Source: Actinoplanes philippinensis
GTDB taxonomy: Bacteria; Actinomycetota; Actinomycetes; Mycobacteriales; Micromonosporaceae
Direction of reading: 5' to 3'
DNA length: 64,000 nucleotides
NCBI RefSeq assembly: GCF_900113015.1
Contig: NZ_FONV01000007.1
Span: 186,001-250,000, forward strand
Of the stretch, positions 1-7,732 are shown one piece after another (position 1 is the first letter of the stretch; every line of letters starts with the position of its first letter). The notes under the pieces are model-generated. The model searched no databases, had not been told where the DNA came from, and saw nothing but the letters and a program-made list of their open reading frames with translations. Made by a program: the position numbers and the translations under genes.

Positions 1-91
1 ACCACCATCGGCCAGAGGCTCGACGGCACCTGCACGTAGGCCGGTGGTGGCGAACGTTGCGGATTCGCCACCACCATCGCGCGCTACGTCC

Positions 92-751
92 TTACTTCTT
101 CGCGGTGCACCGCATCCACGTGAAGTGGTAGATCGTCTCGATGCTGCCGTCGGTGGAGTCCATCGTCAGGTAGCTGACGTCGGTCGACGTGCCCTTGGTG
201 ACCCGCAGCTCGGTGTTGATGTTGAGATTGCGCTGCTCACCACAGGGCCGGAAGACCTGCGAGGCGATCGGCACCGAGTCGGTGGCGATCCAGTTGTCGT
301 CCAGCGGCGCGGCGATCGCGTGGTTGGCGTAGCTGCCGGCCGTCATGCCCTGGAAGTAGTAGTTCGCCCGCTGCTGCGCGACCGCGCCGCGCTGCAGGTA
401 TCCGTAGCCGCGGTAGTCCACCTTGGCGATCGCGAAGGTGAACCCGGCCGGCGCATGGACCAGCACGTTGAGCTGGCAGTTCTTCCGGTTCTCGGTGACC
501 GCGATGTTCGGGCCCGCCTGCGCCAGGTAGGCGCTGTAGATCGCGGTGAAGGCCGAGTTGTCCGGCGAGATGGCGACGTCGGCGGTGCCCGGCGCGCAGC
601 CCGAGCCGGCCATCGCGACCAGCTCGATGGACATCTCACCGGCCGGCGGCGGGTCGACGATGACGATCACCGCGGACGCCGGCGCGGCGCCGAGCAGCGT
701 GGACGCGAGGAGCGTCAGCGCCACCGCGGCACGGGTTAACAACCTTTTCAT
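92..751 (-). CDS. Secreted DUF4360 family protein
   Basis: A 219-residue protein with a classical Sec signal peptide: MKRLLTR, a hydrophobic stretch, then an ASA-type cleavage site near residue 27. The mature part has four spaced cysteines and the CAPGTADVAISPDN and RKNCQL motifs shared with the gene at 1112, which I recognise as DUF4360. Family members are small secreted beta-rich proteins of unknown function in actinomycetes and fungi. I chose the ATG at 751 over the upstream one at 805 because it follows GAAGGGG at good spacing and begins the signal peptide directly. It is divergent from its paralogue, and paired palindromes lie just upstream. Confidence 0.85.
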   Translation of the reverse strand: MKRLLTRAAVALTLLASTLLGAAPASAVIVIVDPPPAGEMSIELVAMAGSGCAPGTADVAISPDNSAFTAIYSAYLAQAGPNIAVTENRKNCQLNVLVHAPAGFTFAIAKVDYRGYGYLQRGAVAQQRANYYFQGMTAGSYANHAIAAPLDDNWIATDSVPIASQVFRPCGEQRNLNINTELRVTKGTSTDVSYLTMDSTDGSIETIYHFTWMRCTAKK

Positions 752-788
752 GTTCACCCCTTCGGGGATGGGAACGGACGGGCCCAAG

Positions 789-859
789 CTATTGATGCAT
801 GTCAATAGAAGTCAACAGCCGTACACCTCGAAGAAGCGCCTATTGATGTACATCGATAA
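789..859. promoter_or_regulatory. Two copies of a 20-bp palindromic element
   Basis: CTATTGATGCATGTCAATAG (789-808) has 7-bp perfect arms around a 6-bp centre. A second, near-identical element, CTATTGATGTACATCGATAA, lies at 840-859, 51 bp away. Both are in an AT-rich stretch upstream of the minus-strand DUF4360 gene and within the 360-bp divergent interval (752-1111). Spacing of about five helical turns suggests a dimeric or tetrameric regulator site. The regulator is unknown. Apart from these elements I see no gene in 752-1111. Confidence 0.5.
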
Positions 860-1111
860 AGAGGAGGGCGAGGCATGAACCTGGCAAAAGGATGCAAAGT
901 AGAACACGCTTTAAGCGATATAAGTAGATTTGCCCGGCGACCGGACCAGCAACAATGCAAGTTGCAAGGCTTCCTGTAGATCAATCAGTAATTCATGCTT
1001 GTAAATGCAATAGGGCCGCCACTACGGTGGTCGCGGATGCGATGACCGCCGTTCTGGAATGATTCCAGGTTTCCCTGAAGTGGCACCCACCCGTTCCCCG
1101 GAAGGAAGTCC

Positions 1112-1729
1112 ATGAAGAACAGCAATCGCGTGATGGCGGCCGTGCTGACCACGGCCCTGGCCGTCCCGCTAGCCGCCGCCCCCGCCCACGCCGCGGCGCC
1201 GGCGATCACCGTCGAGGTGATCGCCGCCAACGGCTCCGGATGCGCCCCCGGCACCGCGTCGGTCGTCGGCAACGGCGACAACACCGGATTCCGGGTCAGG
1301 TACCGGGACTTCGTCGCCGAAGCCGGTGGTGGCGCCGCCGTCATCGACCGCCGCAAGAACTGCCAGCTGGGCGTCCTCGTGACCATCCCCGACGGCTGGA
1401 CCATCGCGATCGCCTCGGCCAACTACCGCGGCAAGGCCGTCCTGCGCTCCGGCGCCACCGCCCTGCAGCGCACCAGCTACTACTGGCAGGGCACCTCAGC
1501 CACCGAGCGCAAGGACGTGACGTTCAGCGGCCCCCTCAACGGTCTCTGGACAACGTGGGACGTCGCGCCCGTGCTCACGTACGCCGAATGCGGCTCGCAG
1601 AGCGTCCTCAACGTCAACACCGAGCTGCGCATCGACGCCGGCTCCTCCACCGGCACCAGCACCATGTCGATGAACGCCACCGACGGCGACGTCGAGACCC
1701 TCTTCAACTACAGCCTGGCCTCCTGCTGA
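1112..1729 (+). CDS. Secreted DUF4360 family protein (paralogue)
   Basis: A 205-residue secreted protein: MKNSNRV, a hydrophobic core and an AHA-AAP signal-peptidase site near residue 28. The mature domain repeats the pattern of its neighbour: SGCAPGTASVV, RKNCQLGV, NYRGKAVL with a following SYYWQG, and a final TDGDVETLF before a terminal cysteine. The even cysteine content is consistent with extracellular disulfides. The ATG follows GGAAGGAAGT. The family is DUF4360 and its function is unknown. The pair looks like an old duplication, since identity is clear but far from complete. A hairpin terminator follows the gene. Confidence 0.88.
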   Translation: MKNSNRVMAAVLTTALAVPLAAAPAHAAAPAITVEVIAANGSGCAPGTASVVGNGDNTGFRVRYRDFVAEAGGGAAVIDRRKNCQLGVLVTIPDGWTIAIASANYRGKAVLRSGATALQRTSYYWQGTSATERKDVTFSGPLNGLWTTWDVAPVLTYAECGSQSVLNVNTELRIDAGSSTGTSTMSMNATDGDVETLFNYSLASC

Positions 1730-1747
1730 TCACGGCCGTCCACTCCC

Positions 1748-1775
1748 CCCGGCTGGCAGTTGCCGGCCAGCCGGG
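1748..1775. terminator. Intrinsic terminator-like hairpin
   Basis: A perfect 10-bp stem (CCCGGCTGGC at 1748-1757 pairing with 1766-1775) with an 8-nt loop lies between the convergent DUF4360 and MocR genes. There is no T-tract, as is usual in high-GC actinomycetes. It could serve both strands. Confidence 0.6.
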
Positions 1776-1809
1776 CCCCACCCGGCCGGCGGACACTGCC
1801 GGCCCGGTC

Positions 1810-3219
1810 TCAGCCCTCGGCGAAACAGCCCGCCAGCAGGCGTAACGCCTCGGGCAGCCGGTCGGTCGGCACCGATCCGAACCCGATCACCAGACCGTCC
1901 GGGCCGGCCGGCCCCCGGTGGAACTGCGCCAGCGTCTGCAGCGCCACCCCGGCCCGGGCGGCCCGCTCCACCACGGTCGCGGCACCGTCGCGGACCCCCG
2001 GGCGCAGGTGGGCGGTCAGGTGCAGGCCGGCGATCGACGGCAGCGGGACCAGCCACCGCGACAGCTCGCCGTGCAGGGCATCGAGGAGCAGGGCGCGGCG
2101 TACGGCGTACGCCCTGGTGACCGTCCGCAGATGCCGGGCGAACAGGCCCTCCTCGAGGAACGCCGCCAGCGCCGCCTCGGCGCAGGGATCGCCGTGCTGA
2201 ACCGTGACCTCCCGTGCCGCCAGCAGCGCCGCGCGCAGACCGGCCGGCGCGATCAGGAACCCCAGCCGCAACGCCGGCAGCATGGTCTTGGAGAACGAGC
2301 CGACATGGATGACCCGGCCCGCCCGGTCCAGGCTGTGCAACGGCTCCAGCGGCCGGTCCTCGAAACGGAACTCGCTGTCGTAGTCGTCCTCGACGATCGC
2401 GGCGTCGTGCCGCCCGGCCCAGGCCAGCAGCTCACGCCGCCGGGACAGCGACATCGTCACGCCGGTCGGGAACTGGTGCGACGGGGTGGTGTAGACCAGC
2501 CGGGCGCCGGCCGGCAGCGCGTCGACGACCAGGCCCCGCCCGTCCACCGGCACCGGCGCCGGCACCGCGCCCAGGGCCTCGAACAGCCGGCGCGCCTGCG
2601 GATAGCCCGGATCCTCGACGGCGACGACGTCACCCGGCGCCAGCAGCACCCGGCCGATCAGGTCGAACGCCTGCTGAGCGCCGCTGGTGACGATCACGTC
2701 GTCGGCGGCGGCCCGCACCGACCGCGACATGCCCAGCCGGTGGGCCACGGCCGCCCGCAACGCCGGATCGCCGCCCGGGCCGGTGCGACGGGCGTCGGTC
2801 AGGGTACGCAGCCGCAGCTCACGGTTCATCAGACGACGCCAGGACGCCAGCGGGAACAGCGCCGGGTCGGGGGCGCCGGCGCGCAGATCATAGCGGGGCG
2901 CGGCCCCGGACGGGGACGCCGGCGTCCATGCCCGGCGGGGCCGCAGGCTGCCACCGGGCCGGGCGGGCGCCGGCCTGGCGATCGTCTCCTCCACATACGT
3001 CCCCGAGCCGACCCTCGTGGCGACGAAACCCTCGGCGAGCAGCCGCTCGTACGCGGTGGCGACGGTGTTGCGGGACAGCTCGGTGGCCCGGGCCAGCTCC
3101 CGGGTCGGCGGCAGCCGCTCACCGGGCCGCAGCCGCCCGTCGAGGATCGCCGCGCGCACCTGCCGATACACCTGAACGACGAGCGGATCCGGCCCGTCCA
3201 GGTGCACCTCGAAGCTCAT
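1810..3219 (-). CDS. MocR-type (GntR-HTH plus aminotransferase fold) transcriptional regulator
   Basis: A 469-residue protein. The N-terminal ~75 residues are a GntR winged helix (YRQVRAAILDGRLRPGERLP, TELSRNTVATAYERL). The rest is a fold-type-I aminotransferase domain with VEDPGYPQ, IVEDDYDSEF and the PLP lysine in VGSFSKTMLP. MocR regulators sense PLP or an amino compound and control adjacent genes. It is divergent from the DsbA-like gene with a 66-bp gap that carries a symmetric repeat. I chose ATG 3219 because the mature GntR pattern begins there. An ATG at 3243 is possible but would lie inside the repeat. The target is probably the DsbA-like gene and/or itself. Confidence 0.88.
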   Translation of the reverse strand: MSFEVHLDGPDPLVVQVYRQVRAAILDGRLRPGERLPPTRELARATELSRNTVATAYERLLAEGFVATRVGSGTYVEETIARPAPARPGGSLRPRRAWTPASPSGAAPRYDLRAGAPDPALFPLASWRRLMNRELRLRTLTDARRTGPGGDPALRAAVAHRLGMSRSVRAAADDVIVTSGAQQAFDLIGRVLLAPGDVVAVEDPGYPQARRLFEALGAVPAPVPVDGRGLVVDALPAGARLVYTTPSHQFPTGVTMSLSRRRELLAWAGRHDAAIVEDDYDSEFRFEDRPLEPLHSLDRAGRVIHVGSFSKTMLPALRLGFLIAPAGLRAALLAAREVTVQHGDPCAEAALAAFLEEGLFARHLRTVTRAYAVRRALLLDALHGELSRWLVPLPSIAGLHLTAHLRPGVRDGAATVVERAARAGVALQTLAQFHRGPAGPDGLVIGFGSVPTDRLPEALRLLAGCFAEG

Positions 3220-3264
3220 TGGCTCTCTCAGATCACGTCGCATTGGCACTTGGAGGATGCCAAT
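3218..3264. promoter_or_regulatory. Candidate MocR operator (ATTGGC repeats)
   Basis: ATTGGC occurs as a direct repeat at 3218-3223 and 3242-3247, 24 bp apart. The second copy also forms a perfect inverted repeat, ATTGGCA (3242-3248) with TGCCAAT (3258-3264) around a 9-bp spacer. Paired direct repeats in the divergent spacer are the usual arrangement for MocR regulators. The first copy overlaps the regulator's start codon, consistent with autoregulation (inference). Confidence 0.5.
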
Positions 3265-3285
3265 TTACCGCCCAGGGTAGGAGGC

Positions 3286-3885
3286 ATGACACGAGTGGAC
3301 TTCTACTTCGACGCGGCCTGCCCGTTCGCCTGGATCACCTCCCGGTGGATCCTGGAGGTCCAGACCCGGCGCGAGATCGACCTGCGGTTCCGGCCGATGA
3401 GCCTGTTCGTCCTCAACGAGGGCCGCGACCTGCCCGAGTGGTACCGCGACCTGGTCGACCGCTCCCTCGGCCCGGCCCGGGTCGTCACCGCCGCCGCCAC
3501 CGCCCACGGCGAACAGGTGCTCGGCGACCTGTACACGGCCCTCGGCACCCGCATCCACCCGCGCGGCGACAAGGACTTCGACGCCGTCGTCGTGGAAGCG
3601 CTGGCCGAGGTGGGACTGCCGGCCACCCTCGCCGAGGCGGCCCGCAGCGACGAACACGACGCCGCGTTGCGCAGACTGCACCACGAGGGCATGGACCCGG
3701 TCGGCGCCGACGTCGGCACACCCACCATCCACATCGACGGGGTGGCGTTCTTCGGCCCGGTGCTGTCCAGCATCCCCCGGGGCGAACAGGCGGCAGCGAT
3801 CTTCGACGGCGCCCGGGCGCTGGCCGCCTACCCCGACTTCTTCGAGCTAAAGCGAACCCGTACCGGATCATTGTCCTTCGCCTGA
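3286..3885 (+). CDS. DsbA-family thioredoxin-fold protein, mycothiol-dependent nitroreductase (Rv2466c)-like
   Basis: A 199-residue cytoplasmic thioredoxin-fold protein (no signal peptide). DFYFDAACPFAWITSRW near the N-terminus is the family signature. The active-site motif is C12-P-F-A: only the first cysteine of CxxC is kept, as in many Rv2466c-like actinobacterial members. A cis-Pro region is visible in GTPTIHIDG. The related mycobacterial enzyme uses mycothiol to reduce nitro compounds; the substrate here is unknown. ATG 3286 has an AGGAGG-type site directly upstream (GTAGGAGGC). It is divergent from the MocR gene and followed 40 bp later by an F420-type oxidoreductase, so a redox or detoxification unit is plausible. 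Confidence 0.82.
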   Translation: MTRVDFYFDAACPFAWITSRWILEVQTRREIDLRFRPMSLFVLNEGRDLPEWYRDLVDRSLGPARVVTAAATAHGEQVLGDLYTALGTRIHPRGDKDFDAVVVEALAEVGLPATLAEAARSDEHDAALRRLHHEGMDPVGADVGTPTIHIDGVAFFGPVLSSIPRGEQAAAIFDGARALAAYPDFFELKRTRTGSLSFA

Positions 3886-3925
3886 ATGCGGGGGCGCGGC
3901 GGCGCCGGGACGTAGGCTCGGAAAC

Positions 3926-4696
3926 ATGATCGATAGGCCGGTTCGCATCGGGCTGCAGCTGCAGCCGCAACACATGGACTACGCCACCATCCGCCGCACC
4001 GCCTGCGAAGCCGAGGACCTGGGCCTCGACGTGCTGTTCAACTGGGACCACTTCTACCCGCTCAGCGGCGAGCCGGACGGGCTGCACTTCGAGTGCTGGA
4101 CCATGCTCGCCGCCTGGGCGGAGTCCACGTCCCGGGTCGAGATCGGCGCTCTGGTCTCCTGCAACAGCTATCGCAACCCCGAGCTCCTCGCCGACATGGC
4201 CCGCACGGTCGACCACATCTCTTCAGGCCGCCTGATTCTGGGGATCGGCTCGGGTTGGTTCGAACGTGACTACACCGAGTACGGCTACGAGTTCGGCACG
4301 GCGGGCGGCCGCCTCGACGACCTGGCCGAGACGCTCCCCCGCATCGAGTCCCGCTGGGAGAAGCTGAACCCGAAGCCGACCCGCGACATCCCCGTCCTGA
4401 TCGGTGGCGGCGGCGAGAAGAAGACGCTGCGCCTGACCGCCAAGCACGCCGACATCTGGCACAGCTTCTCCGACCCTTCGACGTTGGAGCGCAAACTCGG
4501 CATCCTCGGCCAGCACTGCGCCGACGTCGGCCGCGACCCGAACGAGATCGAGATCTCCGTGATGGGCCACACCGGGAGCCGCGACAAGATGTACGAACTC
4601 GGCGCCCGCCTTTTCACCGTCCACACGAGCGGCCCCGCACCCGATTTCACTGAACTCCGTGATTTCCTCGCCTGGCGCGACAAACGCAACGCATAA
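3926..4696 (+). CDS. LLM class F420-dependent oxidoreductase
   Basis: A 256-residue luciferase-like TIM-barrel protein, somewhat shorter than typical members. Visible family landmarks are LGLDVLFNWDHFYPL, the substrate/cofactor region VEIGALVSCNSYRNPELLADMARTVD, HISSGRLILGIGSGW, and IPVLIGGGGEKKTLRL, the phosphate-binding loop typical of F420 members. F420 enzymes are abundant in actinomycetes and reduce diverse small molecules; no substrate can be read from the sequence. The ATG follows a weak purine-rich site. It probably shares a transcript with the DsbA-like gene upstream. It is the last gene of ordinary composition before the island. Confidence 0.85.
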   Translation: MIDRPVRIGLQLQPQHMDYATIRRTACEAEDLGLDVLFNWDHFYPLSGEPDGLHFECWTMLAAWAESTSRVEIGALVSCNSYRNPELLADMARTVDHISSGRLILGIGSGWFERDYTEYGYEFGTAGGRLDDLAETLPRIESRWEKLNPKPTRDIPVLIGGGGEKKTLRLTAKHADIWHSFSDPSTLERKLGILGQHCADVGRDPNEIEISVMGHTGSRDKMYELGARLFTVHTSGPAPDFTELRDFLAWRDKRNA

Positions 4697-5411
4697 CGCG
4701 TAAGTGCAGCAGGGTCGCCCTTCTCACGGAATCAGACCTGTCCCGCGCCTACCGAAGGTCCGATGTCCGCTCTCGCGGCGCAGAAGGTCTCCACAGTCGG
4801 GATTAACAGAACCATCAGGTTGGCCGGTCCTAGGCGAACGCGTTCTCGTCGTGTCACCGATCAGGGCCTGGAGGCCGCCGACCGCCCACCACGGATAGCC
4901 GCAGCAACAGGCGAACCGCTGGTGCGCGATACCGGTATCAGTCGATCATGATCGTAGCGGCACCGACCGCGAGATCTCACCACACCACCGACCTACCGAC
5001 AATATCGATCAGAGCGCCACACCCGAGAAACGATCATCGGCTACCGATACTCATGATCGTCGCCAGTTGATGCAATCCCGGCTCCGGCCACGGCGTACCC
5101 GACCTGACGGTCCCACCAGCCACGCCGACATCCCAACGAGTCGCTAGAACTGGCGGGGCATCGCCGGCCAGGACTTGCAGCCGTCCGTCGGTAAGGACAC
5201 AATCGACTAGGCCGACCAAGCCGGGCAACCGCCGACAACACGTCAGCCAGCTCATGCATTCATGCGATCAGTCGCCCTCGAACAGCCGTAGATACCAAGC
5301 CTGATTCTTGGATCGCATGAGTCCCGCCGATGCTGCCACTCCTGAGAGGACCGACGCCAGCGAGATCCCGAGTCGTCGTGGACATCCGAAGCCTAAAGGA
5401 ATGGCGCCCGT
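4697..5411. other. Intergenic region, left edge of the accessory island
   Basis: About 715 bp with no convincing gene. Composition turns more AT-rich here. Two overlapping minus-strand frames at 5034-5259 (73 and 72 codons) look like pieces of one frameshifted remnant, but I recognise no family. The interval carries the palindromes listed separately and must hold the promoter of the downstream operon; I could not fix a -35/-10 pair. No tRNA or attachment-site repeat was identified. Confidence 0.5.
4928..5059. promoter_or_regulatory. Cluster of perfect palindromes upstream of the island operon
   Basis: GATACCGGTATC (4928-4939) and CGATCATGATCG (4943-4954) are two perfect 12-bp palindromes separated by 3 bp. 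The arm of the second recurs as an inverted pair, CGATCAT (5031-5037) and ATGATCG (5053-5059), so TCATGATCGT occurs twice (4946-4955 and 5051-5060). This looks like a binding-site array for a regulator encoded elsewhere, since no HTH gene is in the island. Confidence 0.4.
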
Positions 5412-6326
5412 ATGCCAAAGCCGCATTTCGAGAACCCGAAACATGAGGCCGAGTTCCTACGTCACCTCGAACGTCGACGCACGCCACTCAAGTTTGCGTT
5501 CGCTGGGAGTGCCACGGCAACCCACCTACAGCTCGCCGAATCAGAGGGATACCAGTCGGTAGTCTTGTCCGTCGAGGACGAGTTTGCGGCACTGACCCGG
5601 CTGGCCGCCGATCTAATACCGCCGGCGACCATAGTAGAGGCGGGCCCGGGTGACGGTCGTCATACCATAACACTCCTACAAAGGTATATGCAGCAATGGG
5701 CCGTAGAGAATTACCTAGGCCTCGATTTCAGTGAGCAGCTGCTGCAACACTTCGGGAGCAAGTTCCGAACCCACTTTCCCGGGATATCGATGGCGTCGGC
5801 GATTTGGGACTTCGAGACCGGCCCGACATCGCGTGTCGAGGAGTGGCGCCGGGATGACAGAGTGCTCGCACTGATGGTTGGACATACGGTTGGAAATCCT
5901 GAAGCGCCAGGCATCGTGCTCAAAAATCTGCGACATAGTCTTCGCAGGAAGGATTTCCTCTTGTTGAGCGTGGTACTGACGCCCTCCGCCGAGGAGACGG
6001 TCGACAGCATCCTCCAGCCCTATAGAACCAGAGTATTTGAGAACGCGGCCCTGGAGCCCTTGCGCGCCAGTGGGCTACCCGACGACGGGGCATATTTCGA
6101 GGTGACATGGGATGGGTCTGCCGTCATCGGCAAAGCAATACTCGAGCGGCCGGCTACGATGCTCGGCCTAGACCTCGAGGCCGGCACCGAAATCGAATGC
6201 TTTCGATCCTACCGATTCAGGGAGACGGACGTGCAGGATCTCCTGAGGTCAAGCGGCTGGTCGCCTCTGATCATCTCCGCCAGAAGGACCAGCGAACACA
6301 CGGCAATAATCGCTGAGGCACGGTGA
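5412..6326 (+). CDS. EgtD-like SAM-dependent methyltransferase (island gene 1)
   Basis: A 304-residue Rossmann methyltransferase resembling the histidine-specific methyltransferase family (EgtD-type). Motif I is IVEAGPGDGRHT (74-85); motif II has an acidic residue in YLGLDFSEQLL (D105). Then come LMVGHTVGNPEAPGIVL and DFLLLSVVL, the positions where EgtD has its GSTIGN and LLLGTDL segments, and a C-terminal FRETDVQDLLRSSGW segment. EgtD trimethylates histidine for ergothioneine. No EgtB/C/E neighbour exists, so the substrate here is unknown and may not be free histidine. AAAGGA lies 11 nt upstream of the ATG. Its stop overlaps the next start (GTGA). First gene of a five-gene operon in AT-richer DNA. 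Confidence 0.72.
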   Translation: MPKPHFENPKHEAEFLRHLERRRTPLKFAFAGSATATHLQLAESEGYQSVVLSVEDEFAALTRLAADLIPPATIVEAGPGDGRHTITLLQRYMQQWAVENYLGLDFSEQLLQHFGSKFRTHFPGISMASAIWDFETGPTSRVEEWRRDDRVLALMVGHTVGNPEAPGIVLKNLRHSLRRKDFLLLSVVLTPSAEETVDSILQPYRTRVFENAALEPLRASGLPDDGAYFEVTWDGSAVIGKAILERPATMLGLDLEAGTEIECFRSYRFRETDVQDLLRSSGWSPLIISARRTSEHTAIIAEAR

Positions 6327-7732
6327 ACCGCGAAGACCCAGGCTCCGCAATAGTCAAGGCCTCGATGGCGGTCCTGGACGCATATCGTGCAAGATGGAGC
6401 GGCACTGATCGAGCGGTTTTTCTTCCGGCTCAAGCAATGCCGGATCTGGCTCGCTCGATTGCACCTCTGGTAGGAAATCATGTCCAGCAGATTGTTGCCC
6501 TTCCAGAAGTGCCAGACCCGGACGACTATATTGATATGGTCTGGCGGAGTGTCGCACTCGACGGCAAGCTGGTAAGGCGCTTATACCTTCTGCCGAACCG
6601 AGCGCTGTCGCAGCAGGCTATCGACCGGATCCGAGCTGCCGACCAGTCCTCCGGAGCAGAGACCCGGTTTCTGCCTATGAACGACGTGCCATTCGCTGCT
6701 TCTACTCCCCAAGCATTCCGGAGGACATGGCTCATCGATGACTCCACTTTGATCGTGGAAACAGTACTTAACGGACTCGACGGATGGCGGGTGACCGCCG
6801 GCGAATCTGAGGTATCCGAGGCGGTCAGCCGATGGCGAGCGCTATGGAACCTCGGCCTGGAAAGCCCTCGAACTGACATGGACGGACCGAATCTCGAAGA
6901 ACCGCTAACTCACAGCGCGGACCTGATGAACGAGGTTGCCCACGTCCTATGCACTGGCAGCTACATCGACAGATCGTCATGCGAGTGGTACCACGCAGCG
7001 TGGCAGTATCTCCGAGTTTTCGACATGGTATCCACTCCTACATGGCATTCGGAGTTTTACCAGGAGGCATTCAACTCCTATTACGAGAAGGAACGGCCAG
7101 ATCTCTTGATCTGCGGCACGGCGGACTACTCACTCTTGTCATACGTCATCTCGAAAAGAAGTCGTACGAAAGATGCCCTCGGCACCACGGTCCTAGACCG
7201 ATGTCCCACTCCGCTATTCGCTTGCCGCTGGTATGCAAACAGGCTGGGACTCGGAGTCATGACATTAGAGGATGATGTCCTGAATCCGACCGCCATGATG
7301 GAAGAAAACTTCGACATAATAGCGACGGATGCGTTTCTTACTCGGTTCACGCGGCGCGACAGCAGGCGCGTCAAGGCGGCGTGGTACGCCGCCTTGAAAC
7401 CCGGCGGTGTCGTCATCACCACGGTCAGGTTGCCTCGCAGCGAGGAAGACTCCAGAGATGAAGTCGCCGAAGCCTCGGCCTTCGCGCATAGGGCTCGACG
7501 AAGAGCCGAGAAGTGGCGGTCATTTCTGAAGGTCGAGCCACGAGAGATCTATCGAATGGCAGAAACCTATGCTCGTCGGATGCACAGCCATGACCAGGGA
7601 GCAGCAGATGCTATCCTGAGCGACTTCGGTGCGGTAGGGTTCAGTATCGTCCATAGCGAAACTGCAGACGTGCCCGGTGAACTCATGCCGGCCAGGTACC
7701 TGCGCGTTATTGCCGCCAAGGAGAGCGAATGA
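6323..7732 (+). CDS. Two-domain protein: putative sensor domain plus class I methyltransferase (island gene 2)
   Basis: A 469-residue protein. Residues ~45-178 form an alpha/beta unit (VRRLYLLPNR, ETRFLPMNDVPF, WLIDDSTLIVETV, SRWRALWNLG). It resembles the phospholipase-D-like ligand-binding halves of TrmB/DUF6879-type proteins but has no HKD motif, so I infer a sensing role, not catalysis. Residues ~225-375 form a SAM-methyltransferase core: LLICGTADYS (261-270, motif I), an acidic D292 at the end of strand 2, FDIIATDAFL (330-339) and LKPGGVVITTVRL (358-370). The GTG start overlaps the preceding TGA, and the stop overlaps the next ATG, giving tight coupling on both sides. I do not recognise this exact architecture. 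Confidence 0.65.
   Translation: MNREDPGSAIVKASMAVLDAYRARWSGTDRAVFLPAQAMPDLARSIAPLVGNHVQQIVALPEVPDPDDYIDMVWRSVALDGKLVRRLYLLPNRALSQQAIDRIRAADQSSGAETRFLPMNDVPFAASTPQAFRRTWLIDDSTLIVETVLNGLDGWRVTAGESEVSEAVSRWRALWNLGLESPRTDMDGPNLEEPLTHSADLMNEVAHVLCTGSYIDRSSCEWYHAAWQYLRVFDMVSTPTWHSEFYQEAFNSYYEKERPDLLICGTADYSLLSYVISKRSRTKDALGTTVLDRCPTPLFACRWYANRLGLGVMTLEDDVLNPTAMMEENFDIIATDAFLTRFTRRDSRRVKAAWYAALKPGGVVITTVRLPRSEEDSRDEVAEASAFAHRARRRAEKWRSFLKVEPREIYRMAETYARRMHSHDQGAADAILSDFGAVGFSIVHSETADVPGELMPARYLRVIAAKESE

Noticed and set aside
5034..5259. Small minus-strand frames at the left edge of the island
   Set aside because: Two overlapping frames, no ribosome site or recognised domain; at most a frameshifted remnant.
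4697..5411. A tRNA or att site at the island's left border
   Set aside because: No cloverleaf or T-loop consensus and no matching direct repeat at the right border could be found by eye.
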